Source: Candidatus Competibacteraceae bacterium
Lineage (GTDB): Bacteria; Pseudomonadota; Gammaproteobacteria; Competibacterales; Competibacteraceae
DNA length: 64,000 nucleotides
Assembly (NCBI GenBank): GCA_003989065.1
Contig: RXIW01000006.1
Span: forward strand, 1 to 64,000
Direction: 5' to 3'
The translations under genes and the position numbers were made by a program. The notes below the pieces were generated by a model. That model was given only the letters and a program-made list of their open reading frames with translations. It did no database searches and was not told the origin of the DNA. Shown piece by piece: positions 36,207 through 45,511 of this stretch; the first letter of the stretch is position 1; every line of letters starts with the position of its first letter.

Positions 36207-37361
36207 ATGACCTTGAGCGTGCCCGCTGTCATACCGTTGCCACTGGAGCGTCTGTTGGTGCCCGAAGCGCTCGATGGGCGTGATGGGCACAACCGCGCCG
36301 GTCCCGAGGTCGTGTGCCAACTGGCCGCCGACAACGACATGGCGGCTATCCAGGTTTGGCTGGCCGAATTTCACGATTCGCCGCAGACCTTGCGCAATTA
36401 TCGCAAGGAAGCGGAACGCCTGTTGCTCTGGGCTTTGTTGGAGCGCGGCAAACCCCTGTCCAGTTTGAGCCGCGAGGATTGCCTGCTGTACGAGGCGTTC
36501 CTCACCGACCCGCAACCGCGCGAGCGCTGGTGCGGACAAAAAGCACCCCGCTTCAGCCCGCGCTGGCGACCGTTCCTGGGGCCGCTCAATCCCGCCAGCC
36601 GCAAGATCGCCCTGCTGATCATCAACTCGTTGTTCAGCTATCTGGTCAAGGCCGGCTATCTGGCCGGTAACCCACTGGCGCTGGTTCGCCGGCGCGGGCG
36701 CGGTTTGCAGCCCATGCGGCAGGTGGAGCGCTTTCTCGAACACGATCAATGGCAAGCCCTGCTGGCGGCGGTCGAAGCGCTGCCACACGACAGCGAACGC
36801 GATCGCCAGCACCAGGCCCGCGCCAAATACCTGGTCGCGTTGCTCTACCTGCTCGGCCCACGGGTCAGCGAAGTCGCGGGCCATACCATGAGCAGCTTCG
36901 TCAAAATCCGTGGGCGCTGGTGGTGGCATGTGATCGGCAAAGGCCGCAAGGAAGCGCAGGTGCCGGTCAATCAGGACATGTTGCAGGCCCTGCGCGACTA
37001 TCGGCGCTTCTACGGTCTGTCACCGCTGCCCGCGCCGGACGAAACCACTCCGCTGGTTCTCAACCTCAAAGGCACCGGCGGCATCGGCGATAATATGATC
37101 TACCGCATCGTCAAGGACTTGGTGGCGAAGGCGGCCACGCGCATGGCGGTGGACGACCCCTATCAGGCCGACAAGCTGCGCCGCGCCTCCACCCACTGGT
37201 TCCGCCACACCAGCATCACCCATCAGGCCGACGCCGGCATCGACATTCAGTTTCTCCAGCGCAACGCCCGTCACGCCCGCATCGACACCACCGGCCTGTA
37301 CCTGCATGCCGAGGAAGGTGAGTGGCACGACGCCATGGAGCGGCATCGACTCAAGGAATGA
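36207..37361 (+). CDS. Tyrosine recombinase / phage-type integrase
   Basis: This 384-residue protein has an N-terminal SAM-like core-binding domain (about 44-152, LAEFHDSPQTLRNYRKEAERLLLWALLERG) and a C-terminal catalytic domain (about 170-384). All catalytic positions are present: Arg219 (LLGPRVSEV), Lys245 or Lys248 (IGKGRKEA), His330 and Arg333 (HWFRH), His356 (NARHAR) and Tyr365 (TTGLYLH). It should therefore be an active DNA breaking-joining enzyme. There is no excisionase, no phage gene and no clear att site beside it. The gene is packed 3 bases after an envelope-protein gene, unlike a typical island integrase next to a tRNA. It could be a resident recombinase or the relic of an insertion. 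A 10-base tandem repeat lies 42 bases downstream. Confidence 0.88.
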   Translation: MTLSVPAVIPLPLERLLVPEALDGRDGHNRAGPEVVCQLAADNDMAAIQVWLAEFHDSPQTLRNYRKEAERLLLWALLERGKPLSSLSREDCLLYEAFLTDPQPRERWCGQKAPRFSPRWRPFLGPLNPASRKIALLIINSLFSYLVKAGYLAGNPLALVRRRGRGLQPMRQVERFLEHDQWQALLAAVEALPHDSERDRQHQARAKYLVALLYLLGPRVSEVAGHTMSSFVKIRGRWWWHVIGKGRKEAQVPVNQDMLQALRDYRRFYGLSPLPAPDETTPLVLNLKGTGGIGDNMIYRIVKDLVAKAATRMAVDDPYQADKLRRASTHWFRHTSITHQADAGIDIQFLQRNARHARIDTTGLYLHAEEGEWHDAMERHRLKE

Positions 37362-37402
37362 CGCTCGGCGCCATTCCCGTTACCGCAGGCGTCGAAGCCA
37401 TC

Positions 37403-37422
37403 GGATCGACGCGGATCGACGC
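37403..37422. repeat. Tandem 10-base repeat between recombinase and gltB
   Basis: GGATCGACGC occurs twice head to tail at 37403-37412 and 37413-37422, shortly after the recombinase stop codon. It may be a binding site, an arm-type site of the recombinase or chance. The rest of the 190-base gap (37362-37551) holds the gltB leader with AGGA just before the ATG. Confidence 0.45.
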
Positions 37423-37551
37423 TTGACGGTTGCATGACCGGTCGGGTGGTCGGTAGTATGCGAGCCCTACATAGATTTCATCTTCGATTCATCTTGCGGA
37501 GCCGCCTGCGCAGGGAATGCGGCCAGCCGTCGTTATTCTGAGGAATCAAGC

Positions 37552-40500
37552 ATGACTGTCAGTCGCCACCCCTCCTCCACCGAGGGTCTCTACGACCCAC
37601 GCAACGAACATGACTCTTGCGGTATCGGTTTCGTCGTCGATATCAAGAACCGCAAAAGTCACCGACCTGTTGGCCAAGGCTTAGAGATCCTGGCCAACCT
37701 GAGCCATCGCGGCGCAGTGGGCGCCGATCCGCTGGCGGGCGACGGCGCCGGTATCCTGACCCAGCTGCCCGATGGTTTTCTCCGCGCCGAGTGCGCCCGT
37801 TTTGGACTGACGCTGCCGGCGGCGGGCGACTATGCGGTAGGCATGATCTTTCTGCCTCGCGATCCGCGCTGCCGGGCCGAGGGCGAGGCCGCTTTGGAGC
37901 GCGCCATCGCCGCCGAAGGCCAGACTTTCCTGGGCTGGCGCGATGTGCCTACCGACAACAGCTGTCTGGGTCACAGCGTACGCCCCACCGAACCGATCAT
38001 TCGCCAAGCTTTCATCCAGCGCAGCCCCGACTGCCCGGCTGGCGACGACTTCGAGCGCAAGCTGTTCGTCATTCGCAAGCAGACCCATCATGCCATCTGG
38101 AGCTGCGAGCTGCCGGGCCGCCAACAATTCTACGTGGCCTCGCTGTCGGCGCGCACGGTGGTCTACAAGGGCATGGTCCTGGCCAAGAACATCGGGATCT
38201 ACTACCCCGACCTGTGCGATCCCCGCTTCGAGTCGGCGCTGGCCCTGGTTCATCAGCGTTTCTCCACCAACACCTTCCCGTCGTGGTCGCTGGCGCATCC
38301 CTTCCGCTATCTCTGCCACAACGGTGAAATCAATACCCTGCGCGGCAACATCAATTGGATGCTGGCCCGCCGCCACAACATGAAATCCGACCGGCTCGGA
38401 GTCGATCTCGACAAGCTGTGGCCGCTGATCGGCGATGGCGCTTCCGACTCGGCCACCTTCGACAACGCCCTGGAGCTGTTGCTGGCCGGTGGTTATTCCC
38501 TGCCTCACGCCATGATGCTGATGGTGCCGGAAGCCTGGTCCGACAATCCGTTGATGGACCCCAAGCGCCGCGCCTTTTACGAGTACCATGCCGCTCTGAT
38601 GGAGCCGTGGGATGGTCCGGCAGCCATTGCTTTCACTGACGGTCGGCAGATCGGCGCTACCCTGGATCGAAATGGCCTGCGTCCCGCTCGTTATCTGGTC
38701 ACCGACGACGATCAGGTCATCATGGCCTCGGAAATGGGGGTGCTGACGGTCCCGGAAGACAAGATCGTCAAGAAATGGCGGCTGCAACCCGGCAAGATGT
38801 TGCTGATCGACCTGGAACAGGGTCGCATCATCGACGACGACGAAATCAAGGATCAGCTGGCCTCCGCCTACCCGTACCAAGCCTGGCTGGATGCGACCCA
38901 GATCCATCTCAAGGATCTGCCGGCCGAAATCGGCCCCATGGCGCCTGATGCCAGCACTCTGTTGCGTCGACAACAAGCCTTCGGTTACACGCAGGAAGAC
39001 GTTCGCACCTTCCTGACCCCGATGGCGGTCAACGGCGAAGACCCTATCGGCTCCATGGGTCGCGATATTCCCCTGGCGGTTTTGTCCAGCCGCTCCAAGC
39101 TGCTGTACGACTATTTCAAGCAGAAGTTTGCCCAAGTCACCAACCCGCCGATCGATCCGATCCGCGAGGAGTTGGTGATGTCGCTGGTGTCCTTCGTCGG
39201 CCCTCGCCCCAATCTGCTCGATCTCGGTAGCGGCGGTACCCACAAGCGCCTGGAAATCAAGCGGCCGATTCTCGACAATATCGATCTGGAACGGATTCGC
39301 CGCATCGAGTACCACGTCGACAAGGCGTTCCGCACCTATACGCTCAGCATCTGCTATCCGGTCGAGCGCGGAGCCGAGGGCATGGCGCGGGCGCTGGAAG
39401 ATCTCTGCCGCGAAGCGGCTGATGTGGTGCGGCATGGCAACAACATCATCGTGCTGTCGGATCGGAGCATGGATGCGGACCACATCGCCATCCCCGCCCT
39501 GCTCGCCACCGCTGCCGTTCACCATCACCTGATTCGGGCGGGTTTGCGCACCGAGGTCGGGTTGGTGGTGGAAACCGGCGAAGCCAAGCGGGTCCACGAC
39601 TTCTGTCTGCTCGCCGGCTTCGGAGCCGAGGCCATCAACCCCTATCTGGCCTTCGACACCCTGTCGTCGATGCTGCCCGGTCTGGCGCAGAAGATGAGCG
39701 AGACCGAAGCTCACGAGCATTACACCAAGGCCATCTCCAAGGGCATCCTCAAGGTGATGTCCAAGATGGGCATTTCCACCTACCAGTCCTACTGCGGCGC
39801 GCAGATTTTCGAGGCCATCGGCCTGGCGGGCGAATTCATCGATCATTACTTCACCGGCACTCAAGGGGTGGTTGAAGGGGTCGAACTGCCCGAGATCGCA
39901 CAGGAAACCGTTCGTCGGCATCAACTGGCCTTTGGCGATGCACCTCTTTATCGTCATGCCTTGGACGTTGGCGGCGAGTTGGCGTTCCGTATCCGCGGCG
40001 AGGAACATGCCTGGACCCCGGAAACGATCGCCCTGCTCCAGCACGCGGTCCGCTCCGGCGATTACCAGCAGTTCAAGCAATACAGCCGGGCGATGAACGA
40101 CCAGCGCGATCGTTTGCGCAATCTGCGCGGTTTGTTCGAATTCCGTTTCACCAGCGAACCATTGTCACTGGAGGACGTGGAGCCCGCCAGCGAGATCGTC
40201 AAGCGCATGGCCACGGGCGCCATGTCCTTCGGATCGATTTCCTGGGAGGCGCATACCACCCTGGCGCTGGCCATGAACCGGCTGGGAGCCAAATCCAACA
40301 CCGGTGAAGGTGGTGAGGATCCGGCCCGTTATAAGCCGCTCGAAAATGGCGACTCCATCCGCTCGGCGATCAAACAGGTGGCCTCCGGTCGCTTCGGCGT
40401 CACCACCGAGTACCTGGTCAACGCCGATGCCCTGCAGATCAAGATGGCCCAAGGGGCCAAGCCCGGCGAAGGCGGCCAGCTCCCCGGCCACAAGGTCAAC

Positions 40501-42204
40501 GACTGGATCGCCCGCGTTCGTCATTCCACGCCCGGCGTCGGCCTGATTTCGCCGCCGCCACACCACGACATCTACTCCATCGAGGATCTGGCCCAGCTGA
40601 TCTTCGATCTGAAGAACGCCAATCCCCAGGCAGCCATCAGCGTCAAGCTGGTGTCCGAAATCGGGGTCGGCACGGTGGCAGCCGGTGTGGCCAAGGCCCA
40701 CGCCGATCATGTCACCATCTCGGGCGACGACGGCGGCACCGGGGCCAGTCCGCTGACCTCGATCCAGAATGCCGGCTCGCCGTGGGAAATCGGCCTGGCC
40801 GAAACCCATCAGACTCTGGTGCGCAATCATCTGCGCGGTCGCATCGCAGTGCAGGTCGACGGCGGTTTGCGTACTGGTCGCGATGTAGTGATCGGCGCGC
40901 TGTTGGGTGCAGATGAATTCGGCTTCGGCACCGCCGCATTGATCGCCGCCGGCTGCGTGATGATGCGCAAATGCCATCTCAACACCTGCCCAGTCGGCGT
41001 CGCCACCCAGGATCCGGAACTGCGCAAGCGCTTCCCCGGTCAGCCGGCTCACGTCATCAATTTCTTCACCTTCCTGGTGGATGAAGTACGCGAATTGATG
41101 GCGCAATTGGGTTTCCGCACCTTCGATGAAATGATCGGCCGCGCCGATCGGCTCGACATGCGCCGCGCCATTCACCACTGGAAAGCGCGGGGTCTGGATT
41201 TCACCCGCTTGCTGACCATGCCCCTAACGCCGGCCGATGTCGCCACCTTCCACTGCGAAGAGCAGGATCACGGTCTTGCCACGGCATTGGATCATCGCCT
41301 GATCGCTCAGGCTCAACCGGCTCTGGAATCCGGCCAGTCGGTGCAGATCGAAACGGTGGTTCGCAATACCGATCGTACCGTCGGCGCCATGCTGTCCGGC
41401 CAGGTCGCCCGCCGCTATGGCCATCCCGGTTTGCCGGATGACACCATCCACATCGCTCTCCAGGGCACTGCCGGTCAGAGTTTTGGCGCTTTCCTGGCCC
41501 GTGGGGTGACACTCGACCTGCGCGGCGAAGCCAACGACTATGTCGGCAAAGGCATCTCGGGTGGGCGAATCGTCATCGCACCCGATCCGACCAGCCACCT
41601 GCGGGCCGAGAGCAACATCATCGTCGGCAATACCGTGTTGTATGGCGCAGTCGCCGGTGAATGCTATTTCCGCGGTGTGGCGGGCGAACGCTTCGCCGTG
41701 CGCAATTCCGGCGCGCTGGCGGTGGTCGAGGGCACCGGTGATCACGGCTGCGAGTACATGACTGGCGGTGTAGTGGTCGTGCTAGGGCGGACCGGCCGCA
41801 ATTTCGCCGCCGGCATGAGCGGTGGCATCGCCTATGTCCTGGACGAGACGGGTGATTTCGCCCTCCGCGCCAACAAAGCCATGGTCGCGCTGGAGGTCTT
41901 GAACGATCCCGAGGAAACCCTCAAGACCCGGATTTCGCCCGATGAATGGGACAACCTAGCGCGGGCCGTGCTACCGGAGGACATGCTGCGTCACGATGCC
42001 CATCGCCTGCAGATTCTGGTCGCCCGCCACTATCTGTACACCGGCAGTGAACCCGCCCGCCGGGTGTTGGAGAACTGGCACGATCTCTTGCCGAAGTTCG
42101 TCAAGATCATGCCAACCGATTATCGGCGCGCGTTGCAAGATATGCAGGCCAAAGCCCGCGCCGCGCGTCTCGACGAAAAAGCTGGCCTGGCCGTAGGAGC
42201 TTGA
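37552..42204 (+). CDS. gltB: Glutamate synthase (NADPH), large subunit
   Basis: This 1550-residue subunit converts glutamine and 2-oxoglutarate to two glutamates, using electrons from GltD. The N-terminal amidotransferase domain begins at Cys23 (EHDSCGIGF), exposed after removal of a short propeptide. The central domain, the FMN-binding synthase domain (about 850-1200, with [12 protein letters not shown] and [20 protein letters not shown]), the 3Fe-4S cysteines near 1134-1148 ([13 protein letters not shown]) and the C-terminal beta-helix domain ([15 protein letters not shown]) are all intact. The length is family-typical. It is cotranscribed with gltD, 5 bases downstream. With GltD it forms the ammonium-assimilating GOGAT. 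Confidence 0.97.
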   Translation: MTVSRHPSSTEGLYDPRNEHDSCGIGFVVDIKNRKSHRPVGQGLEILANLSHRGAVGADPLAGDGAGILTQLPDGFLRAECARFGLTLPAAGDYAVGMIFLPRDPRCRAEGEAALERAIAAEGQTFLGWRDVPTDNSCLGHSVRPTEPIIRQAFIQRSPDCPAGDDFERKLFVIRKQTHHAIWSCELPGRQQFYVASLSARTVVYKGMVLAKNIGIYYPDLCDPRFESALALVHQRFSTNTFPSWSLAHPFRYLCHNGEINTLRGNINWMLARRHNMKSDRLGVDLDKLWPLIGDGASDSATFDNALELLLAGGYSLPHAMMLMVPEAWSDNPLMDPKRRAFYEYHAALMEPWDGPAAIAFTDGRQIGATLDRNGLRPARYLVTDDDQVIMASEMGVLTVPEDKIVKKWRLQPGKMLLIDLEQGRIIDDDEIKDQLASAYPYQAWLDATQIHLKDLPAEIGPMAPDASTLLRRQQAFGYTQEDVRTFLTPMAVNGEDPIGSMGRDIPLAVLSSRSKLLYDYFKQKFAQVTNPPIDPIREELVMSLVSFVGPRPNLLDLGSGGTHKRLEIKRPILDNIDLERIRRIEYHVDKAFRTYTLSICYPVERGAEGMARALEDLCREAADVVRHGNNIIVLSDRSMDADHIAIPALLATAAVHHHLIRAGLRTEVGLVVETGEAKRVHDFCLLAGFGAEAINPYLAFDTLSSMLPGLAQKMSETEAHEHYTKAISKGILKVMSKMGISTYQSYCGAQIFEAIGLAGEFIDHYFTGTQGVVEGVELPEIAQETVRRHQLAFGDAPLYRHALDVGGELAFRIRGEEHAWTPETIALLQHAVRSGDYQQFKQYSRAMNDQRDRLRNLRGLFEFRFTSEPLSLEDVEPASEIVKRMATGAMSFGSISWEAHTTLALAMNRLGAKSNTGEGGEDPARYKPLENGDSIRSAIKQVASGRFGVTTEYLVNADALQIKMAQGAKPGEGGQLPGHKVNDWIARVRHSTPGVGLISPPPHHDIYSIEDLAQLIFDLKNANPQAAISVKLVSEIGVGTVAAGVAKAHADHVTISGDDGGTGASPLTSIQNAGSPWEIGLAETHQTLVRNHLRGRIAVQVDGGLRTGRDVVIGALLGADEFGFGTAALIAAGCVMMRKCHLNTCPVGVATQDPELRKRFPGQPAHVINFFTFLVDEVRELMAQLGFRTFDEMIGRADRLDMRRAIHHWKARGLDFTRLLTMPLTPADVATFHCEEQDHGLATALDHRLIAQAQPALESGQSVQIETVVRNTDRTVGAMLSGQVARRYGHPGLPDDTIHIALQGTAGQSFGAFLARGVTLDLRGEANDYVGKGISGGRIVIAPDPTSHLRAESNIIVGNTVLYGAVAGECYFRGVAGERFAVRNSGALAVVEGTGDHGCEYMTGGVVVVLGRTGRNFAAGMSGGIAYVLDETGDFALRANKAMVALEVLNDPEETLKTRISPDEWDNLARAVLPEDMLRHDAHRLQILVARHYLYTGSEPARRVLENWHDLLPKFVKIMPTDYRRALQDMQAKARAARLDEKAGLAVGA

Positions 42205-42209
42205 GCGCA

Positions 42210-43646
42210 ATGGGTAAGCCCACTGGTTTTTTGGAAATCGCCCGCCACGAGCATGGCTACGCGCCGATCGCGGAACGGATCACCCACTTCCGCGACTTCG
42301 TAGCGCCCCTGGCGGAACCCGCCGTGCGCGAGCAGGCATCGCGTTGCATGGATTGTGGTATTCCCTACTGTCATCGGGGCTGTCCGGTCCATAACATCAT
42401 TCCCGACTGGAACGATCTGGTCTATCGGGGCAACTGGCGCGAGGCGCTGGAAGTTCTGCACTCCACCAACAATTTCCCGGAATTCACCGGGCGCATCTGC
42501 CCTGCACCCTGCGAGGCGTCCTGTACCCTCAACTTCAACGACTCGCCGGTGACGATCAAGGATATCGAGTGCGCCATCATCGATCGGGGCTGGGCGGAAG
42601 GCTGGGTTCAGCCACAGATCGCCGCCCATCGCACCGGCAAACGGGTGGCGGTCATCGGTTCCGGTCCTGCCGGGCTGGCCTGCGCACAGCAACTGGCGCG
42701 GGCGGGTCATGCCGTGGTGGTATTCGAGAAAAGCGACTCGATCGGCGGTTTGCTGCGCTATGGCATTCCCGATTTCAAGCTGGAAACGCGCTTCATCGAC
42801 CGCCGGCTGGCGCAGATGCGCGCCGAAGGCGTCGAATTCCGGCCTAACAGTGATGTCGGGGTCGACATTCCCGCGCGCGCCTTGCTGGTAGAGTTCGACG
42901 CCGTGGTTTTGGCCGGCGGCGCAGAAAAACCGCGTGATCTGAACGCGCCAGGGCGCGAGTTGCGCGGAATCCATTTCGCCATGGATTTCCTGTCCCAACA
43001 AAATCGCCGGGTGGCGGGCCAAAAAATCACTGCCGCCGAGATTCTGGCTAACGGCAAGGACGTGGTGGTGATCGGTGGTGGTGATACCGGCTCCGACTGT
43101 GTCGGCACATCCATTCGCCAAAGCGCTCGCTCGGTGACCCAGCTGGAGATCATGCCCAAACCGCCGGTGCATGAGAACAAGCTGCTGACCTGGCCCAACT
43201 GGCCGCTGAAGCTGCGCACCTCGAGTTCGCACGAGGAGGGTTGCGATCGCGATTGGGCGGTTGCGACCAAGCAGTTCCTGGGCGACAACGGCCAGGTGCG
43301 GGCCATTGAGATCGTGCGGCTGGAGTGGCACGCCAGCAACGGTCGGCAGACCATGGTCGAGGTGCCTGGCAGCGAGTTCGAAATCAAGGCTGATCTGGTG
43401 TTGCTGGCCATGGGTTTCGTCCATCCGATCCACGAGGGCATGTTGCAGGATTTGGGCGTGACCCTGGATAGTCGGGGCAATGTCGCCGCCAGCACTGACG
43501 ACTATCAGACCTCGGTCAACAAGATCTTCACCGCTGGCGACATGCGCCGTGGCCAATCGCTGGTGGTATGGGCCATCCGCGAGGGTCGCCAGTGCGCTCG
43601 CGCTGTCGACGAGTATCTGATGGGTAGTTCGGAGTTGCCAGTTTAG
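42210..43646 (+). CDS. gltD: Glutamate synthase (NADPH), small subunit
   Basis: This 478-residue flavoprotein passes electrons from NADPH through FAD and 4Fe-4S clusters to GltB. Cysteine motifs [26 protein letters not shown] and [13 protein letters not shown] lie in the N-terminal ferredoxin-like domain (about residues 45-110). The FAD loop is [17 protein letters not shown] and the NADPH loop [19 protein letters not shown] 42210 is chosen because AGGAG at 42195-42199 stands ten bases before it; the in-frame TTG at 42201 is too close to that site. It ends the gltBD operon; a strong hairpin follows at 43670-43696. Confidence 0.97.
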   Translation: MGKPTGFLEIARHEHGYAPIAERITHFRDFVAPLAEPAVREQASRCMDCGIPYCHRGCPVHNIIPDWNDLVYRGNWREALEVLHSTNNFPEFTGRICPAPCEASCTLNFNDSPVTIKDIECAIIDRGWAEGWVQPQIAAHRTGKRVAVIGSGPAGLACAQQLARAGHAVVVFEKSDSIGGLLRYGIPDFKLETRFIDRRLAQMRAEGVEFRPNSDVGVDIPARALLVEFDAVVLAGGAEKPRDLNAPGRELRGIHFAMDFLSQQNRRVAGQKITAAEILANGKDVVVIGGGDTGSDCVGTSIRQSARSVTQLEIMPKPPVHENKLLTWPNWPLKLRTSSSHEEGCDRDWAVATKQFLGDNGQVRAIEIVRLEWHASNGRQTMVEVPGSEFEIKADLVLLAMGFVHPIHEGMLQDLGVTLDSRGNVAASTDDYQTSVNKIFTAGDMRRGQSLVVWAIREGRQCARAVDEYLMGSSELPV

Positions 43647-43963
43647 TCCACTCCAAGCGCGTTTTTGATCCCCCTTTGGTACAGTTCCAAAGGGGGGAAT
43701 ACATCATTTGATTCTCCTCCCTCTTTGAATCTTTCCATATCCTCTGTCTGTATCGCTGGCATGGGCTTTCTATAAAAGCCTACTGTTCAGCATGAAATCA
43801 ATAGTCATTTTGATTGACAATTATGCTTATTCATGTAACATTAAAGTAAAATAAAGTATATATTATTAGGCTGTTTGTAAAAAAATTAATTTATATTTTC
43901 ATGTTGACGAAGGTGATTTTGAGAAGCAAAGGCTGTCGTCGCTAATAGATCTGTGATTCCATC
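43647..43963. other. 317-base AT-rich intergenic region
   Basis: This region is strikingly AT-rich compared with the gltBD genes, mainly from 43790 to 43900. It contains the gltD hairpin (43670-43696) and a second small hairpin, GGCTTT (43764-43769) with AAAGCC (43775-43780). A long AT tract runs through 43830-43910, and the promoter of the AT-rich membrane protein gene is expected there. No coding frame, tRNA or insertion-sequence end is recognised. Confidence 0.6.
43670..43696 (+). terminator. Strong hairpin after gltD
   Basis: CCCCCTTTGG (43670-43679) and CCAAAGGGGG (43687-43696) form a perfect 10-base stem with a 7-base loop (TACAGTT), 23 bases after the gltD stop. No T tract follows on the plus strand, so it may act as an mRNA 3'-end stabiliser or a Rho-assisted end rather than a classic intrinsic terminator. 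Confidence 0.5.
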
Positions 43964-45505
43964 ATGAACCATTCTGCACTGGAAGAAGATTTTCTACCTG
44001 AAACAAAAACAAGGCAAACCATAATAGGCGCAATCCTAATTTTGGCGCTGATAGTTTTTGTCAGGACGGCTTGGATCGGAGATGATGCTGCTATCACCAT
44101 AAGGACTGTTCTGAATTTCATCTATGGTTATGGCCCTACTTTCAATATCGATGAGCGTGTTCAGGCTTATACCCATCCTTTATGGTTTTTGCTGATTTCG
44201 GCATTTTCATCGATCTTTGGCAATCCATTTTATGTCACGTTTATATTATCTATCATAGCTTCTATGCTGGTCTTCTGGTTGCTGCTTTCGCAAGCAACTA
44301 ATTTTTATGCTGGATTGCTTGCAGTGATGATCTTGCTGCTATCCAAAGCATACGTCGATTTTTCAGCATCAGGCTTGGAGAACCCCCTTTCCCATTTTCT
44401 GATCATTTCTTGTGTGTTATTTGGCTATAAAGCCCTGAAAAACCAGCAAGACCATAGTCAACTGATTTGTATTTTCTTATGCTCGATGCTTTATCTAAGT
44501 CGACCTGATCTCCTCATTCTAATAGGGCCTTTTACTGTCATCATCTTTCTGATGGCCTGTCAATCACCTAAATGTCGCATCCAGGCTATCGTTGTATTTT
44601 TATTTCCTGTTTTATTATGGACTGCATTTTCACTAATCTATTATGGCTTTCCATTTCCTAATACTGCCTATGCCAAATTAGGCACAGGGATCAGTCTAAA
44701 GGAAAGCGCAGAGCAGGGTCTGATATATCTTATCGACTCGGTAGCAAGAGATCCGATAACGCTCCCAATGATTGTCTTCGGAATCATCGTTGGGATGGGT
44801 TCGTCGAGTATTGAGATTTCTCTCGCCGTTGGATGCCTGCTGTATCTGACATATATCATCCGGATCGGCGGTGATTTCATGTCAGGGCGCTTCTTGACGT
44901 CGCCGCTGTTGGTCAGCTCCATTCTTCTATCTCGCTCAAAATTTTCTATCCGACAGATAAAGATCGTTGCAATAGCCGCCGGAATTTTAGGTTTAGCAAA
45001 CATCAATGCTAATTTCTTGAGTGGTCGAATCTATCCGGGTGAGCCACCGAACGTACCGCTGAATGGTATTGCCGACGAGCGCGGTTTCTATTTTCAAAGC
45101 AAAGGATTACTACTATCGGCAAGGGATTCGTTCGACTACCCGAAATGGGAAGCCAATGGGATACGAAACATCAATATGACCTGTGGCGGGTTGGGCTATG
45201 CGTCCATCATGAATGGACCTGCTACCCATTATATTGATAACTGTGCCCTTGCCGATCCGCTATTGGCAAGACTACCAGCGCAACCTAACCCGAAATGGCG
45301 GATTGGACACTTCATGCGTCAAATACCGGCAAATTATGTCGATAGCGTTAGAAGCGGGACCAATCTGCTGCTGGATCCTGTAATTAAAAATTATTATGAT
45401 TCGATCAGAATCGTAACACGCGGTCCATTACTGAGTTACGAAAGGTTGCGTGAAATTCTACGATTGAATTTGGGACTGATCAAAAAACCTGGTTCGGTTC
45501 CATGA
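43964..45505 (+). CDS. GT-C-like polytopic membrane protein, AT-rich, probably acquired
   Basis: This 513-residue protein has about 10 hydrophobic segments and a soluble C-terminal part (about 350-513). After the first membrane segment comes WIGDDAAITIRTVLNFIYGYGPTFNIDERVQAYTHPLWF. The paired Asp40-Asp41 in the first external loop and the GxGPxFN...ERVxAYTHPLW motif recall GT-C membrane glycosyltransferases of the ZomB/AftB type, which use polyprenyl-phosphate sugars. The match is from memory of the motif, so the donor and acceptor are unknown. Base and codon usage differ sharply from neighbours (many ATA, TTA and AGA codons), pointing to horizontal transfer. No strong ribosome binding site precedes ATG 43964. 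It converges on the diguanylate cyclase gene with 6 bases between them. Confidence 0.65.
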   Translation: MNHSALEEDFLPETKTRQTIIGAILILALIVFVRTAWIGDDAAITIRTVLNFIYGYGPTFNIDERVQAYTHPLWFLLISAFSSIFGNPFYVTFILSIIASMLVFWLLLSQATNFYAGLLAVMILLLSKAYVDFSASGLENPLSHFLIISCVLFGYKALKNQQDHSQLICIFLCSMLYLSRPDLLILIGPFTVIIFLMACQSPKCRIQAIVVFLFPVLLWTAFSLIYYGFPFPNTAYAKLGTGISLKESAEQGLIYLIDSVARDPITLPMIVFGIIVGMGSSSIEISLAVGCLLYLTYIIRIGGDFMSGRFLTSPLLVSSILLSRSKFSIRQIKIVAIAAGILGLANINANFLSGRIYPGEPPNVPLNGIADERGFYFQSKGLLLSARDSFDYPKWEANGIRNINMTCGGLGYASIMNGPATHYIDNCALADPLLARLPAQPNPKWRIGHFMRQIPANYVDSVRSGTNLLLDPVIKNYYDSIRIVTRGPLLSYERLREILRLNLGLIKKPGSVP

Positions 45506-45511
45506 TCTTCT

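Noticed and set aside
37681-40080. Long minus-strand open frame (799 codons) antisense to gltB, and similar long antisense frames in the Hsp70 and ior genes
   Set aside because: High GC content opens long frames opposite real genes. These have no recognisable domains, and the opposite strand encodes well-conserved proteins.
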